A stretch of 64,000 nucleotides of DNA. Origin: Drechslerella dactyloides. Taxonomy: Eukaryota; Ascomycota; Orbiliomycetes; Orbiliales; Orbiliaceae. A model generated the notes under the pieces. It saw only the letters and a list, made by a program, of their open reading frames with translations. It did no database searches and had not been told where the DNA came from. Below are positions 1 to 11,920 of this stretch, in pieces (positions within the stretch are counted from its first letter, which is position 1; each line of letters starts with the position of its first letter). The stretch spans positions 3,162,001 through 3,226,000 of the forward strand of contig JAGTWJ010000002.1 of NCBI GenBank assembly GCA_020064725.1, in the 5' to 3' direction. Position numbers and translations under genes: made by a program.

Positions 1-839
1 ATTCTCTTCCGACCGAGCGATGCCAAGATCAAAAACTTCAGGCAAAGAGACTACCTGGGCGAGGCGAAGGTCATCGCGACATCGGACTTCCACAACATCA
101 ACACCGGGTTCGATGGCGCCGAGCACCGAAAGAAGGCTGGTGCGGAAGAAGCCAAATCATACGCGGCCACAAACCTAGTGTTAGCAGACAGGTCATCTAA
201 ATCCATATCGCCTCTCATGCCGGTCCCTCTTAGAGATGTGGACTTCAACCCGCAGTATGCGACTCCCACTGCTTCGCCGAAGGAGAGCTCCATCGATGCT
301 CCCGGAATGAACACGATTCGAGATAGCGTAGTTACATTCCGGACCTCGAGTTTCGATGGCGAGTCGAAGCCACCAGTAGCACCCGAAAATCTCCCGCCAG
401 TTGAGGTGACGCAGGTACGGCTCTGCTTCCAAACTGACGACCCGAGCGCCACAGGCCCAAAATTGCCGCTAACACGAGCCCCCATTTTTAGCTAAAAATC
501 AAGATCCATTTCAACCAAAATCAGAAGTTGCGCCTCATGCTTCTCTCTCCGGACGTCGATCTTGAGGAGTTCAAGGCACGGGTGGGCGAGAAGCTCAACA
601 TCAGCGGCGAATACGACATTGAGGTCATGGACCACGACGATAAAGTCGCGATTCTCGACAAAGAGGATCTCGATGCTGCAATCGTTACAAGTAAAGATAG
701 CGCGCGGCGGGTGGGGTCCGCCGTCGGTACAATTGAGGTACGCAAGCCATTCACGCATTTTTATTATCTCCCTAGCAACAGTATAACGTGCACGTGCTGA
801 CAGTGACATCCCCTGTGATAGATCTGGGTTTCACAGTAA
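1..839 (+). CDS. noxR: NoxR/p67phox-like NADPH oxidase regulator, C-terminal part
   Basis: The 5' end lies outside the window. The visible exons are 1-414, 492-737 and 822-839 (about 225 residues), with introns 415-491 and 738-821. The fragment opens with LFRPSDAKIKNFRQRDYLGE followed by AKVIATSD. This matches the activation-domain segment of p67phox/NoxR, which contacts the NADPH oxidase. A Ser/Pro-rich linker follows. Exon 2 encodes a PB1 domain: a basic KIKIHF start and an acidic OPCA-like stretch (MDHDDKVAILDKEDLDAAI). The last exon adds only IWVSQ before the stop. In fungi NoxR works with the small GTPase Rac to activate NoxA/NoxB superoxide production at membranes, and its PB1 binds scaffold partners such as Cdc24. 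The N-terminal TPRs expected for the family should lie just upstream. Family assignment is fairly secure. The gene symbol is by homology. Confidence 0.78.
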
Positions 840-3064
840 TCTAGTATCGGGGTAATTTCATTTGTCCTATGATCTGTATCTGCTACGCCAGTCTTACGCG
901 ATTCCCCTTTGCCGACTTGTACCTGCCAGCCTGTCTCACGATTTCCCTATCAAATTCCTCATTTTTCTGTGACTGTATGGATGTTGGAGTTGATGACTCG
1001 TTTTATTCAGTGCGCGGTTCGATCCCATTTCCTTTCTATTAGCTTCTCTCTAGTTTCACATGTAGTCCTGGGGTGGTGTGAGTTTCTGTGTATATAAACC
1101 ACGAATCTCGTGTATACAGCTGCTTATATCTAGATCACGAAATCATGTTCGTGATCCCATCTGCGCATAAGGAACCGGCCTTAGGTGCCGGGTTTCTTCT
1201 CCACATCGGCGATTGGTTTATAATGCAGCTCGTGAGCCGTTATAGATATCCAAGCTCTTTACTACACAGTTATGTAACGAATCATATCCGATCAAGATTG
1301 GAATATCGTAATTGAACCAAGAACTTTGCTCAACATGGTCCTTCTATCGGGGTTGCTTTGACGAGGCTATTAATATATTGACGCCCGTGAATCTGTTGAG
1401 CTATCCGCGCATTGCCGCACTGCAACTTTTGGCCGCAATCGCGACGCGACGGCGCGAAAGCTTTCCCCGGTTTAACGTCGACGGACTTAGACAACATTCG
1501 GTTAAAAATCCGGGTTATGATGCTGATAGTTTGAACTAATATATGCCTACTTCTGTATGTATATTGTCCCGACTAAGCTCTCGATCCTTGCCGTGACGGC
1601 TATCGCGGAAGGAGGTACACCTGCTCAGCACAGGGGCCTCAGGCCGGACAGAGATAATAAGCATACCTAAAACAGAGTATTTACACATACACGTACATAC
1701 CTCGATAAACGTTGTGAATTTTGGTAATGGTACAGGTGCCATAATCTATATTAAAGCAGGATTAGGATTAACGGTAGAAGTAGAGGTCAATTTTTGTTTC
1801 TTCGTTTGTATGCAATATATCGTGTATGGACATCACGACCCAATCCAGGATTAGAGAACCTGAATCTAGATTCTGTTCGCACAGTCTATATAGACCTAAA
1901 GATTGAATAGTCCATTTCAGAAGGCTGTAACGTTATGAATAGAATAAATTTGTTTTGTAAAGGAATTAATTCGGGAGTGAACAGAGGAAACAAGATAGTA
2001 GTCTGGAGTCGAAGCAAACAACTAACTGCTGGTTATCAACTCGAATGAACCCGATCCATCGAGTGAAGTCAATGGGGTGATATCACGAAACCACAAGAAG
2101 TAATAGCTGTATGATATACCCTTACGAAGACCATATTAAGGAAGATTCGAAACAAGAAATGAGCAAATACGCAGAAGAAAGATCTTTCTATAAGTACCGT
2201 AGCTTCAACTTCCCTTGAATCCTTGCCTAAATCTTCAACCATCTCGCCTACTACAGGTAACCAAAACCTAACCAAAACCTCGCAACACGATCTTGGCAAA
2301 GTGGTGTCGGAACGCAAATGGGAGCGGCCAATACGGTCTTGGTTGGATTGGTCATCCCGCAATGAGAGCATTTGCCTGTGTATGGGTCTACGAGACGGCC
2401 GCAGTAGCCGCATCCTCCGGTCCACTATTCTTACGGGTCAGCTGTGAAGAAATTATTGGTCTCGCGGTAATCTGACGGCTTACAGGCATTTTATCGCTTA
2501 GTTCTCAATATCAAGTAGAAACTGCTTTCCCTTTCAATTGCAAGCTTCCTTTAATTATGAGCCCAGTTTGTATATGCGTATATAGCGCTAGTGTATATGT
2601 CCTGGCAGTACCAATACCGAGGAAGGCATCTGGCTTGCGAGCCAAAATGGATTAGCCTACACGTGGAAAGGGCGATTATTGGGATAACAGTATATTGTCA
2701 TTGCACTGCACAATGTCGAAAGGGAGCATATATGTATACATACTTTATGCGCCTAGATTATCGGATAGCTTGGGCTGATCAAACTTATCCTCGGTGATTA
2801 ACCTGGTTTCTTGAAGTTTCAAGGGCAGGTATAATGCCAATTAAGGTCCGGGACCGATTATCGGAAAGCGCGACTGTCGGACTGAGAGTCAAGCTGCTCT
2901 TGCAGCGGGCGTGCTGGGGCGATAGTGCTAGCCACTCCCACTTCTCAATTTCGGTTTTAGTTAGGTGAGCCTGGAGACTAGAGCTGCGGCTGCATAAGTT
3001 TATTTGAATGGTGGTCTCGAGAGCGCTGTTAAATGTAGCCTGCTGCGGGCAGTCTTGGTCGGAG

Positions 3065-3090
3065 ACAGACTACGGGGACGCTGACTGTCG
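3065..3090 (-). repeat. Dispersed repeat copy
   Basis: AGACTACGGGGACGCTGACT is the reverse complement of the core seen at 3836-3873 with one difference. It continues into a CTGTCG/CGAGAGTC segment that resembles sequence following the copy near 4933. Confidence 0.5.
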
Positions 3091-3440
3091 AACTTCCGAG
3101 AGTCGACCGGCCTGCATGCAGTTTGCAATACATTCGTATTCTCGGAAATACATTCGTTCCAATGAGAGAGGTGCAGGTGGGTAGGGAGCTCGGTACGAGA
3201 GCGCGCACGCACGTATTGAGCCTCGCTGTTTGATCTACTGTTCCACAAGGTTGCACAGACGTCTAGACTCGCCCCACACATCGATTAACTTGGGTCGAAT
3301 ATATGCATTTGACATCACCGGATCCATCCGCGGTCACTTCTTCCGCATGCAAGATGCACTATCCGAAATCGCAATGACAATTTAGATCGATAGGGCTTCG
3401 GAATGTCTCATGACACCGCTATCAAAGTGTCGGAAGCCGG

Positions 3441-3477
3441 CAAGCTCGCAGGGCCAGCATCCCCGAGACTACGGAAG
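3441..3477 (+). repeat. Dispersed repeat copy
   Basis: CAAGCTCGCAGGGCCAGCAT then CCCCGAGACTA. This is near-identical to the copy at 3836-3873, differing mainly by C/T and G/A transitions. Confidence 0.6.
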
Positions 3478-3835
3478 CCACATCAAAGAATTACTCCACC
3501 CGTGGCAAGCCCTACGAGGACGTGCAAGTGTGGCATCGTCTGCATGCATCCGGTGGCACCGTATGTGACTCATGTGACTGCTTATGAATGACCACGGTTC
3601 AATACTTACCAGCCTTGTTTGATCGACTGACGGATACTGGCACCATGGTAGTGAGAGTTTCCCAGGATCCCTGACGACTATCTTTAGCCTTTTACGTGCA
3701 GGACCCGGTAAAAATGACGGGAGGTGAAAACAAAGAAATCGCAGGATTTGACTTCTGTGAAATTCTTTCAGGCCATCGTGAAAATAGTAAATGCATCTAG
3801 ACCGGTTTTAATTTCCTGGAGGGGCTGGGGAGTTT

Positions 3836-3873
3836 CAAGCTCGCAGGGTCAGCGTCCCCGAGACTATGGGGAG
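3836..3873 (+). repeat. Dispersed repeat copy
   Basis: CAAGCTCGCAGGGTCAGCGT then CCCCGAGACTATGGGGAG. It serves as the reference copy of the local family. Confidence 0.6.
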
Positions 3874-4564
3874 TTGCATCCTCAAGGTACCTTTTTCGCA
3901 ACGCTGTCTATCGCTAGAAAGCTACCCTCAAGCCTAAGCGGAGTCGAGAAGCACGACGCAGCTTATATTTGAGACCTCATAACTTACGTAATCTTATATA
4001 TCTTTAAGAAGTGCAGCTACTATTTGTATTGGTTCTGTGAACGGCACCGCAGTAATATTCAAGAACTCAAGGAGCATACGGTGGAGCTGGACTATCCAAT
4101 CCACCTTCTAGCCTCGAGGATAGACTTGCTTGGCCAGCGAGCAAACAAAACCGGGCTACGCTGAATACATAGTTCTATGCACCCTGCCGCAAAATCGGGA
4201 AGGTGCGTCTGCAGGGCTATACAATGCATATATATGTAGTCTCGGGATGCTGATATATATGCATAAGTATCTATTTAGTATGCAGTCTAGCAGCTAGCTA
4301 GTCTGAGAAACGCAATGAACCGTCCGTCTGGTGGTTGCAGGGCCTTTTGCGAATATCGGTTTGATATGCTGAAGATAGCCAATAGTATATGCTGGGAGTA
4401 TCTGGAGATATACTGCCATATACCTTGTGAATAGCCCCGGAGATGCTGAGTTATGCGTGATGGATTAACGTGTCGTCATCTACTAAGGTCTTAGGGTCTT
4501 GAGTCATTGCGTAATCTCAAGTCAGGAAGCGAATCTCGTCCCTGTCAATTTCCCTAGCAAATTA

Positions 4565-4610
4565 ATGTCTCGCGAGCTAGATTTCCCTACTTTATTGGTT
4601 TACGAGACAA
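4565..4610. mobile_element. Degenerate TTGTCTCG-type miniature inverted-repeat element
   Basis: A 46-bp segment starts ATGTCTCGCGAG and ends GGTTTACGAGACAA, giving imperfect terminal inverted repeats like those of the 79-bp element at 60394-60472. The flanks (CAAATTA and CAAAATT) are only loosely similar, so a target duplication cannot be claimed. Confidence 0.45.
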
Positions 4611-4932
4611 CAAAATTGCGCTCAGGGAATTTTGCGAGAAAATTACTGGACTCACATCCAAAGTCTTGCTTAGCTCAGCCGCGTGTAGTAGCCCTTTGTT
4701 CCTTAAAGAGATCGCATAGTGGAGGTAAGGTGCTATTAGTAGTGCTGGTTGTGTGTGAAGGGTCCCAGCTTCTTGAGCACTTATGATACAGAGTTATAGA
4801 GTGGCTAGTGGTGCTTGAGAGTCTTCTATTAATTGTGTGTGGTCAGATATATGTGCTCAAAAAAATGATCTTGTTCGTTAGCATTGGTATTAGAACTACG
4901 GATATATGGAAGACTTCGAACGACCCTGAGTC

Positions 4933-4969
4933 CCTAGTCTCGGGGACGCTGTGAGTCCCGGACTGAAAG
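4933..4969 (-). repeat. Dispersed repeat copy
   Basis: TAGTCTCGGGGACGCTG followed by a GGACTGAAAGCC segment. It is the inverted form of the 3836 copy. The extension resembles GGACTGAGAGTC near 2880, so the repeat unit is longer than its 17-bp core. Confidence 0.5.
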
Positions 4970-5167
4970 CCAACCGCCGTGAGAATGGCGTTCAAGATAT
5001 CAATTCAGATGCAGATGATTGCCAACACAAGGGGTATCGATAGGTACTGGACCTATTTGCTTCTTCGGTGGTAGAATCTGCACTTGCGCAGCGGGTCAGG
5101 ACACTGCAGTAGTGCAGGGGAGGATTGCTGTGGGGTTGCTCATATGATCGTGCTGACTTTCCTTTGT

Positions 5168-5198
5168 CAGGGACGCGAGACTACAGGAACGCTGAGTT
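5168..5198. repeat. Diverged dispersed repeat copy
   Basis: GGGACGCGAGACTACAGGAA then CGCTGAG carries scrambled or diverged halves of the same core (GGGACGC and GAGACTA). Confidence 0.35.
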
Positions 5199-5901
5199 AC
5201 ACAAGACTAGCTGGGGTTAAGTTTGAGGACCTTGCTGGGGTGTAAGATGCATCCGGGTCCGAGCACCCAACACGGGCCTAGGCGCCTGCGCATTCCGTTC
5301 ATTGAGAATAAGTGGACGAATGAATGGATTCTACGGATGCCGGAAAACTGCTTTCGGAGCTTTCCGAATCTGAAAAGACCTAAAGAAAAGTTGACACGGA
5401 TATCGGTGGTATCATGATGTATGGTGAGCTGGCTGCTCACGGTAACTTACATGTATCACAAAATGCAATCTCGACCCTTCCAGCCTCGCCCAGCCGGGTG
5501 TCGGCGGCTTCGGGAGCCCACCGGTGTTTGCTCATGAGGCTGCCCGGATGAGCAAAATTGAGTGTACTAGCTTCGTTCGATTTCCCAACGTGACCAACAA
5601 AGAAAGACCAGCTATAGCTACCAGCTGATGGTGAAATTAAATGCGACAAACTACCAGGTAAGACCTCGAAAACTCTCATCGGTGCCATCGATTCAACAAG
5701 AACTTGAGGGAACCTACTCGAGCGCTGGTTATGATCTGTCCTTGGATGGTGACTCAGCGATTTAGCCTTTAAAGAAAAGTTTCCTCTGCCGTTGCCCCAC
5801 AACCCGCTTTTCAACCCACATCGCAGACCACTCCTCTGATACTGCCAACCTCCCCGACATCACAACCCAGCTCTTGTCAAGTCAGCACGCCAGAATCCAC
5901 G

Positions 5902-6652
5902 ATGGCATCACAACCAAAGAACACGTCGGAGAACCCGGCACCGACTCTCATTTCGGAGCAAAAGGAGCTGAAGGAACGCAAGAACACCATCCCGCTCGCT
6001 AATATCGCGTTGGGAAACATTCCGGGTCCCAGTAAGCATCTAAGGCCTAAATATCTGTTTATACGTAACCAAGATCACTGATGATAGATCGCGTTCTATC
6101 TCAGTCAATGCCCACCAGTCATCTCTCGCTACGAAGCCGGAACTCCCATCCGAGGGAGGTGCCTCCCCTTCTCTCAAACCAGCAATCCCCCCCACCGCAA
6201 GCACAGCTGGTCCACACGCCACATCACCTGAAGTCGCCAAGACCAGCGTCCCTGAAGCCGCCTCAGCAGCCAGTGTTACTGCGACTCCATCGGAATCCGA
6301 AGTTTCCAAGACCGCTCAATTGACCCCCGCCGAAATCGAAGCTCGGACCGAAGAGGACAAGCAAAGAGAGATCAGATGGAGACTCGAGTGCGGGTATAGT
6401 GAAGAGGAAGCTAAAAACATCCCTAGCTACTGGTTCGGCCCGAACAAATTTTCTGGCCCTGAATTTGAAGCCGCCAAAGCGAAGTCAATTCAAGAAAGGA
6501 TAGACCTCGGTTGGCCAGAAGAAGATGCGAAGAAGATCCATCGACACGCTGTTGGGTTCAATCAGAAATATTATATTCGACCTGGACCTGAGCTTGAAAA
6601 ACACAGGGCTTTCATCAAGAGCCTGAGAAAGAAATACGACGAGTGGGATTAA
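5902..6652 (+). CDS. Uncharacterised protein with paired acidic EEA(K) repeats
   Basis: The model is join(5902-6031, 6105-6652), 225 aa. The intron (6032-6104) starts GTAAGC and ends CTCAG. This acceptor, rather than the earlier TAG at 6087, is the one that joins the ATG exon in frame with the long downstream frame. The N-terminus is polar (MASQPKNTSENP) and is followed by an Ala/Pro/Ser/Thr-rich linker. The C-terminal half contains two similar units: RWRLECGYSEEEAKNIPSYW and RIDLGWPEEDAKKIHRHAVG, each an aromatic plus EE-A-K-I pattern after a Gly. There is no signal peptide and no membrane segment. The protein is highly charged and ends KSLRKKYDEWD. I do not recognise the family. A real gene is supported by the clean intron, the continuous frame and the internal protein-level duplication. 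Confidence 0.65.
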
Positions 6653-8566
6653 GAGATAGCTGAATAGTTCAACTCATGTCAATCACCCAGTACATAAAGA
6701 GCAAGATCGTTATCGATAGAAAGTGGAGATCTAGATCCGCATATAGCAAATAAAATATACGGGCGCCGGATATATATATATATGACAAATCGTATGACAT
6801 TTGCGTGTAGCTAGATTTGCGGTGCTGGTCTACATTACACTGAAGTCTTACGCATTATAAATCTGGATATCTGATCGACTTGGATTCAGGGTATTTGTGT
6901 ATTAGTCCGACGTTATGCGAAGGCTCATAGACCTCCTTGGATCGGTCGATTGACGTTCACCCATGTTAAGACGTCGGGCATCTCTAGTAAGATAGAGTCA
7001 CTAGTAGCGATAGTGGAGTAGCGGAATTTCCTGATGATAAGCAGGCTAAGAATCGCGACGTAGAAGTAAGAAACATGAAAGTTTCACAGCGGGCATATAT
7101 ATACCGTACGGAAATATAAATATAGGTATAGATATCTTGTAGCCGGGGCTTTAATACGGGTAGGTGGTAGTATATCTAAAGGTTCGATTGTAGATTATCT
7201 ATGTGAAAACTCGAATACAGATGGAATCGCGTATACAAACGCATATTTGTATACCCGATTTAATTTAACTATTTGTCTGGATACCTAGATGTAGAGCACA
7301 GTTGGGCTCAAGTGCTGCAGCGCAGCCGTCGCGTCACTTGGTCATGTAAGGGAAAGAGATCTCGAGAAGCTAGTGAGCTCATGCTGTCCCACTGCCTGCG
7401 GGGTCTTCGAAACCAAGGAGTTAGCCAGTGCGTCGGGTACGTTAGTTTCGGGACTACCGGTACGTGCGTAGAATACGTTATAGATTAAGGCCTATCCTTG
7501 GATTATCCAGCGCCTTACGGCTGGTCCAGAGTGTTACCTCCAAGGTCAGCTCTAGTAGATTGTTATGTTACGGCTCTGCAGGTTCATCGCGTTCACATTA
7601 GACTCTTTTGCTATCAAGTGAGAAGGTTGCACTTGCGGGACCGGCCGGCCGGCCGACATCCGTCCGAGACTACGACATCCGTACACGCGTGATGCTGATG
7701 TTGGGTTTGGTATAGCTATGAGACTAGTTGGAGACACACATCTGCAACAACACTTTGAAAAAATGGAGCGGGAATAGCCACGGGCACCGGAGTAGGGAAT
7801 GATTTGGCAGTTGATCTAGTTGTCGTGGCTTCGCGGAGGGTCTTCAGTTCCGAGTTCGAGAGCCCTAAGCTTCCGTATCCATATGCGGGATTGTACTTCC
7901 ACGCAGCTAACAAGCATAAGTGACTTTGTTACGTTACTGATTAGTATTTTTAGTTTAGATCTAATTAGAGTGTGCATACCAAGGTCAAAGAACAGACCGC
8001 AGGCTTCAACTATCCGAAATTCAGGCCGGCCGGGTCGCGGGCTTCATTGCAACAACGCGCAACGGTGGCCTGCGTGTCCGGATATATGCATACTGCAACT
8101 CTCCGATGATGGACAGATGGAGGCACCTGCATAGGATCTAGCAAAGGCCTCTTGATCTGGAGCATTGCGCGTAGATACCAACTTGGAGAGCTCTCCGGTT
8201 AGAATGTGGAAGCCCTGGGGGTCTGGGGACCTAACGTACGTCATTCAGACAACAATCGCCATATATTTATATGGCCCTATGTACACGCCCGCTTGCAGTT
8301 GGAAATCACACTGCTCTGAATAGGTGAACAGTCTCTTCCACCAACCGATCCACCTAGACCCTCATAAGCTGCTCATCCAAGAATTAGCACTTCTACAAGC
8401 CCTAGAAACCTTTTCTCACAAAGAACCGCATACTAAGTTATCACGAACGCCGTATCTGTCCCCGCCAGACAAAACTGTACCTACCGCGCACGTGCGACTT
8501 AGATTGAGCTCTCAACGAACACACCATATCATTTAAGCTGTCTACTACTGTAAATCAAGATCAAAA
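6653..8566. other. Intergenic, nothing recognised
   Basis: AT-leaning DNA with TATATA runs and short overlapping ORFs of 61-104 codons on both strands. None has a domain or plausible splice context. I see no RNA gene. Confidence 0.5.
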
Positions 8567-9550
8567 ATGTCTTCCCGGCTTACAACCACCTCTGGAGCTG
8601 CAGCGCCCGCCCCCATATCAGGTAAGAAGGAGACATCATCAATTTGGAGCAATATGATTACACAATACTTCATGAAACTAACTCTATCTGATTCCCATTA
8701 CGGCGATAGGGTCATCGTATACGGACGAACAGCTCACTGAGTTAATCAAGACCACTTACCTGAACACTAGCTATACAACCCTAATGGGGTTGTATAGTGT
8801 GTGGCGAGAGTCGCCTGCAACCTTCAACGCACTTCCGCTCGTCCCTAGCGAGGACGAGGCGAAGGCCCTACAGTTCTATCCAAACCATGCTAACTTAGGT
8901 TGGCTTGGGGACTGTAGCGGGTACGTCGCTAAAATGCAGGCGCGGATACCAGAAATCAGGCCTGTTGTCACGCCTTTTCATATGGGCGGGATTCTTGAGG
9001 GACGAGGATACCTAGATCCATCGTACTACTCATCGGTGGTTCGACTTGCGTCGACCCCCATCCTCAGCGACCCGGAGCTCGATGAGCAACAAGTCAAGAC
9101 CTGGCTCGAAGGAGACAGGATATTCCAGCAGAGGGTGGGCGACGCGAAGTATGCACCGCAAGAGATGAAGCGGCGGCCGTGGGGCAACTTTGTTGCCGAG
9201 CTTGGGACGAGGTGGTGCCGGAGGACCGAGCATCGCATCTACGTGAAAAGTACAGAATATCCCAAAATCAGCGCCGAAATCACGATCTTCTACGACACCA
9301 AGTATGGTAGCATCGACATCTACTCTGATGACCCTTGCCAGGCTGGCAACCAAAGCTTGTCCATGAAATTAACGGAGCCGGGAGGTCGCGAAACCTTTAT
9401 CGACAATTTGAAGCTGGCGCTGTTGGCCGCGCATGCTGACGTGCCGGATGAGATCGGGATCTTTTGTAAATTCGTCAGAGACTTGGTCGCCAAGGTTGGG
9501 AGAAGTGAGGAGGAAGGTGGCGGCGAGGACGAAGACGACGCTGACGACGA

Positions 9551-9586
<36 letters not shown>

Positions 9587-9767
9587 TGATGATGCCGACG
9601 ATGACGCCGACGACAATGGCGACGACGGTGGGGCCGGGACTTCTGGACGGCGGAAGAGAAATCTCTTCAAGAGGGCCCTCGATGGCCTTGGGAGAGTGCC
9701 AGGCCTCAGGGGAACGGTTCGAGGAGCGAAGAAGGCTGCTCGGAAGGCCAGCAGGGCTTTCAGATAG
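8567..9767 (+). CDS. Uncharacterised protein with Asp-rich tract and basic C-terminal tail
   Basis: The model is join(8567-8621, 8710-9767), 370 aa. The 88-nt intron begins GTAAGA and ends GATAG, and splicing restores frame exactly (phase 1). The short first exon reads MSSRLTTTSGAAAPAPIS. The body (about residues 20-250) looks like a globular soluble domain with conserved-looking aromatic and Cys content (GWLGDCSGYV, RPWGNFVAELGTRWCRR). I cannot assign it to a family. From about residue 260 there is an almost pure Asp tract with a few Gly/Ala. A strongly basic tail (KRKRNLFKRAL then RGAKKAARKASRAFR) follows immediately and ends the protein. Acidic-then-basic ends suggest nuclear or nucleic-acid/histone association, but that is inference only. 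There is no signal peptide. Isolated in repeat-rich DNA, so it may be lineage-specific. Confidence 0.62.
9524..9630 (+). repeat. GAC/GAT codon microsatellite inside a CDS
   Basis: GAC-dominated triplet tract encoding the Asp-rich segment of the 8567-9767 gene. Interruptions are GCC, GGC and GAT codons. Confidence 0.85.
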
Positions 9768-10264
9768 TTTTGGGTTTGTCGTTTGTTACGCCGGAACAAG
9801 TCCGGATTTTTTTTCTGTTCTTTCCTTTTCGCTTTCAAAAGTTCTAGACCGGTTGATAGGATGCTTTGTTTGTGGGATTTTTAGATCGATTTTTCTAGAC
9901 TGTCCGCCGCGCCTCCGAAGAATGAAAATGTGAGTTGAGGCCAAACCTTCAGAGTACCAACGCCTTTAAATTCGCGACAAAGAGCGTTTTCTTGGTGTAT
10001 ATGTATATTCTCCTCGCTCGCGGAAGGGCGTTAGAACATGTCCAAGATTCGATATCGCAGCGCTCTACGCCTTATGCCACGATATCGCCAAAGACAGGCC
10101 GCCGCTATCGCTCACATATATTGCTGCTCACATGCTATATCCAAATATTGTGGTGTTATTCCGCTGCGTTCTACTGTAAATCATTGCCGTGATTGTGCAG
10201 GTATTGGCTTCGCGACTAGTATGAAATGATAAATTGGGTGTTCTTTGTTTTATCGTGACAGCGG

Positions 10265-10300
10265 CCAAGCTCGGAGGGTTGCATCCCCGAGAGTATCTTG
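10265..10300 (+). repeat. Diverged dispersed repeat copy
   Basis: CAAGCTCGGAGGGTTGCATC then CCCGAGAGTATC aligns with the 3441 and 3836 copies. It extends the family 5 kb further along the window. Confidence 0.45.
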
Positions 10301-10443
10301 ATAGACATTTTATCTAACCCTGTTTTGGTTTCATCTGAACGTGTTACTGATCGTGCGGTGAAATCTGGACACGCATCATCTCATTTGTAAAGGGCCGTAT
10401 TAATTACTCTTTCTCGCAAAAAATATCTTTCGTATATACAGCT

Positions 10444-10464
10444 CCTCAGTTCGAGTCGAACTGA
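10444..10464. repeat. 21-bp near-perfect palindrome
   Basis: CTCAGTTCGA, one central base, then TCGAACTGAG: a perfect 10-bp inverted repeat. There is no T-run characteristic of a Pol III terminator. Function unknown. Confidence 0.6.
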
Positions 10465-11079
10465 GCATACCCTATATCCTGACGTAGCACGAGCGCCTTC
10501 GCGTCTGAACGCTTGATTCCTGCTATAAATGCCGACCTTCGGAATATATCCCCGTTACACACGGTACGACTTCAGACTACGCAATGGATACACTACCCGA
10601 GTAGTCTATGTATGAATCGCAACCATCGGCAATATATTCCACTGGCCGACTAACTTTGGTAGAAAAGGTGGCAGTGCATGTGTATGCGAGCTGATGGGTA
10701 CCGGGTGAGGCATCCATGTAAATATCTTTGATATGTCCTTTCTTCCCCTGACCTGGGAGCCATCCTTCCAGAACACTTGGGGAACTTTTGCACGTACTAA
10801 ATGCAAAAATATCTCTGGCCCTAAGCACAAAATAAATCTGGAGATAGGTAGAGAAATCTCTGTCTGAGTGGGACTTTTTTGGTGCATGCAATGTCTTAGT
10901 ATAGTGATCTTACCTATATTTTTTGGCCTAGAGAGAACTAATAGATTGCCTTGCCCTGTTCTGTTTATTGTTGAATCCTGCTGCTGTGGTGGTGCCACAG
11001 CTTATAGCCTATAGCCTATACATGCATAGAACTCTATTATATTGACTCCTAGGTATAGGTGTGTCTATACACATACTAT

Positions 11080-11240
11080 TGTTATTGTTATTGCTACTGC
11101 TCTTGTTACTTTATGCTGCTTGTCCTGCCCTGTCTGCCCTGCTTTGTCTGCCCTGCTCTGTCTGCTTTGTGTGCTGCTGATCTGCTAAATTAGCTGTTAG
11201 TACTGCTATTACTTCTGCTGTTAGTTCTGCTGTTAGTAGA
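11080..11240. repeat. Low-complexity TTATTG / CTGCCCTG / TGCTGTTAG tract
   Basis: Successive short imperfect tandem motifs: TTGTTATTG units, then CTGCCCTG/TCTGCC units, then CTGCTGTTAGT units. Non-coding. Confidence 0.75.
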
Positions 11241-11892
11241 TAGAATAAAGAGGAATAAATTAGTAAAGGTAATAGTAGGCTAGTAAGCAGTATTAATACC
11301 TATAGATTTACTGGCTTGCTGCTTGCTGGCTTGCTGTTTTGGTTCAAGCTATCTGGTTGCTAGTTGGGTAGCTGTATTGAAGTTGTTTAGTATTAAAAAA
11401 TCTCTGCCTCTACCCTGTTTTACGATAATTAATAATAGTCACACAAAGTCACCTACTTTTTTACGAAAAGCACCAAAAAATCTCCTACTAAAAAAGGATC
11501 GCATACAAATTTGCAACCACAGTGCAGAAGGATATAATCTACTATGATCATTCCTCGAAGTCTCGTTTATGAGACCGGCCGGCGCTCAATCGGCTTCTTG
11601 GGTGTATGCTATATATATACGAGTATAGTGTGCACATGTAGATGTATGCTGTTGGATCTTAAAGCTATATTACTCTCGAGGTTAGTCTAGTAACGAGACG
11701 GGTGTTGTGTCACCATAGGTAGGTACCAAGAGAAATTACGTTTTATAGTGGACTCACACGTCTAGCTTCTAGACCGACTGCACAGAGTCAACGTAAAGCT
11801 TTGATAAGAGCCCTTCTTATTACCTACCCGCCAGTCGATAAATCTATACAGGTTTACTACTACAGAACATAGACCAGATATCAGACATTGGA

Positions 11893-11920
11893 CTTGTCTC
11901 ATAAACCAGACTACCACTGT
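11893..11920. mobile_element. TTGTCTCG-type element, one terminus only
   Basis: TTGTCTCATAAACCAGACTA matches the left end of the 79-bp MITE at 60394 and the half copy at 20894. A second AGACAAG...CATAAACCAGA lies immediately downstream, so the copy looks rearranged. Confidence 0.45.

Larger units (their letters stand above)
840..5901. other. Gene-poor intergenic region with dispersed repeat copies
   Basis: No ORF here has a recognisable domain, convincing codon use or a sensible splice structure. The ORFs are short, overlap on both strands and lack family resemblance. The stretch carries several copies of a GTCTCGGGGACGCTG-type repeat (3.06-5.2 kb) and a small TTGTCTCG-type inverted repeat near 4.57 kb. 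A fragment around 2250-2460 stays open in more than one frame but is unrecognised. Confidence 0.6.

Noticed and set aside
1010..1030. GGTTCGATCCC resembling a tRNA T-loop
   Set aside because: No matching T-stem, D-arm or A-box could be found around it. No tRNA is called.
6087..6104. TAG acceptor at 6087 for the 5902 gene intron
   Set aside because: Would place the exon in a frame that stops at 6323. The CAG at 6104 joins the long frame instead.
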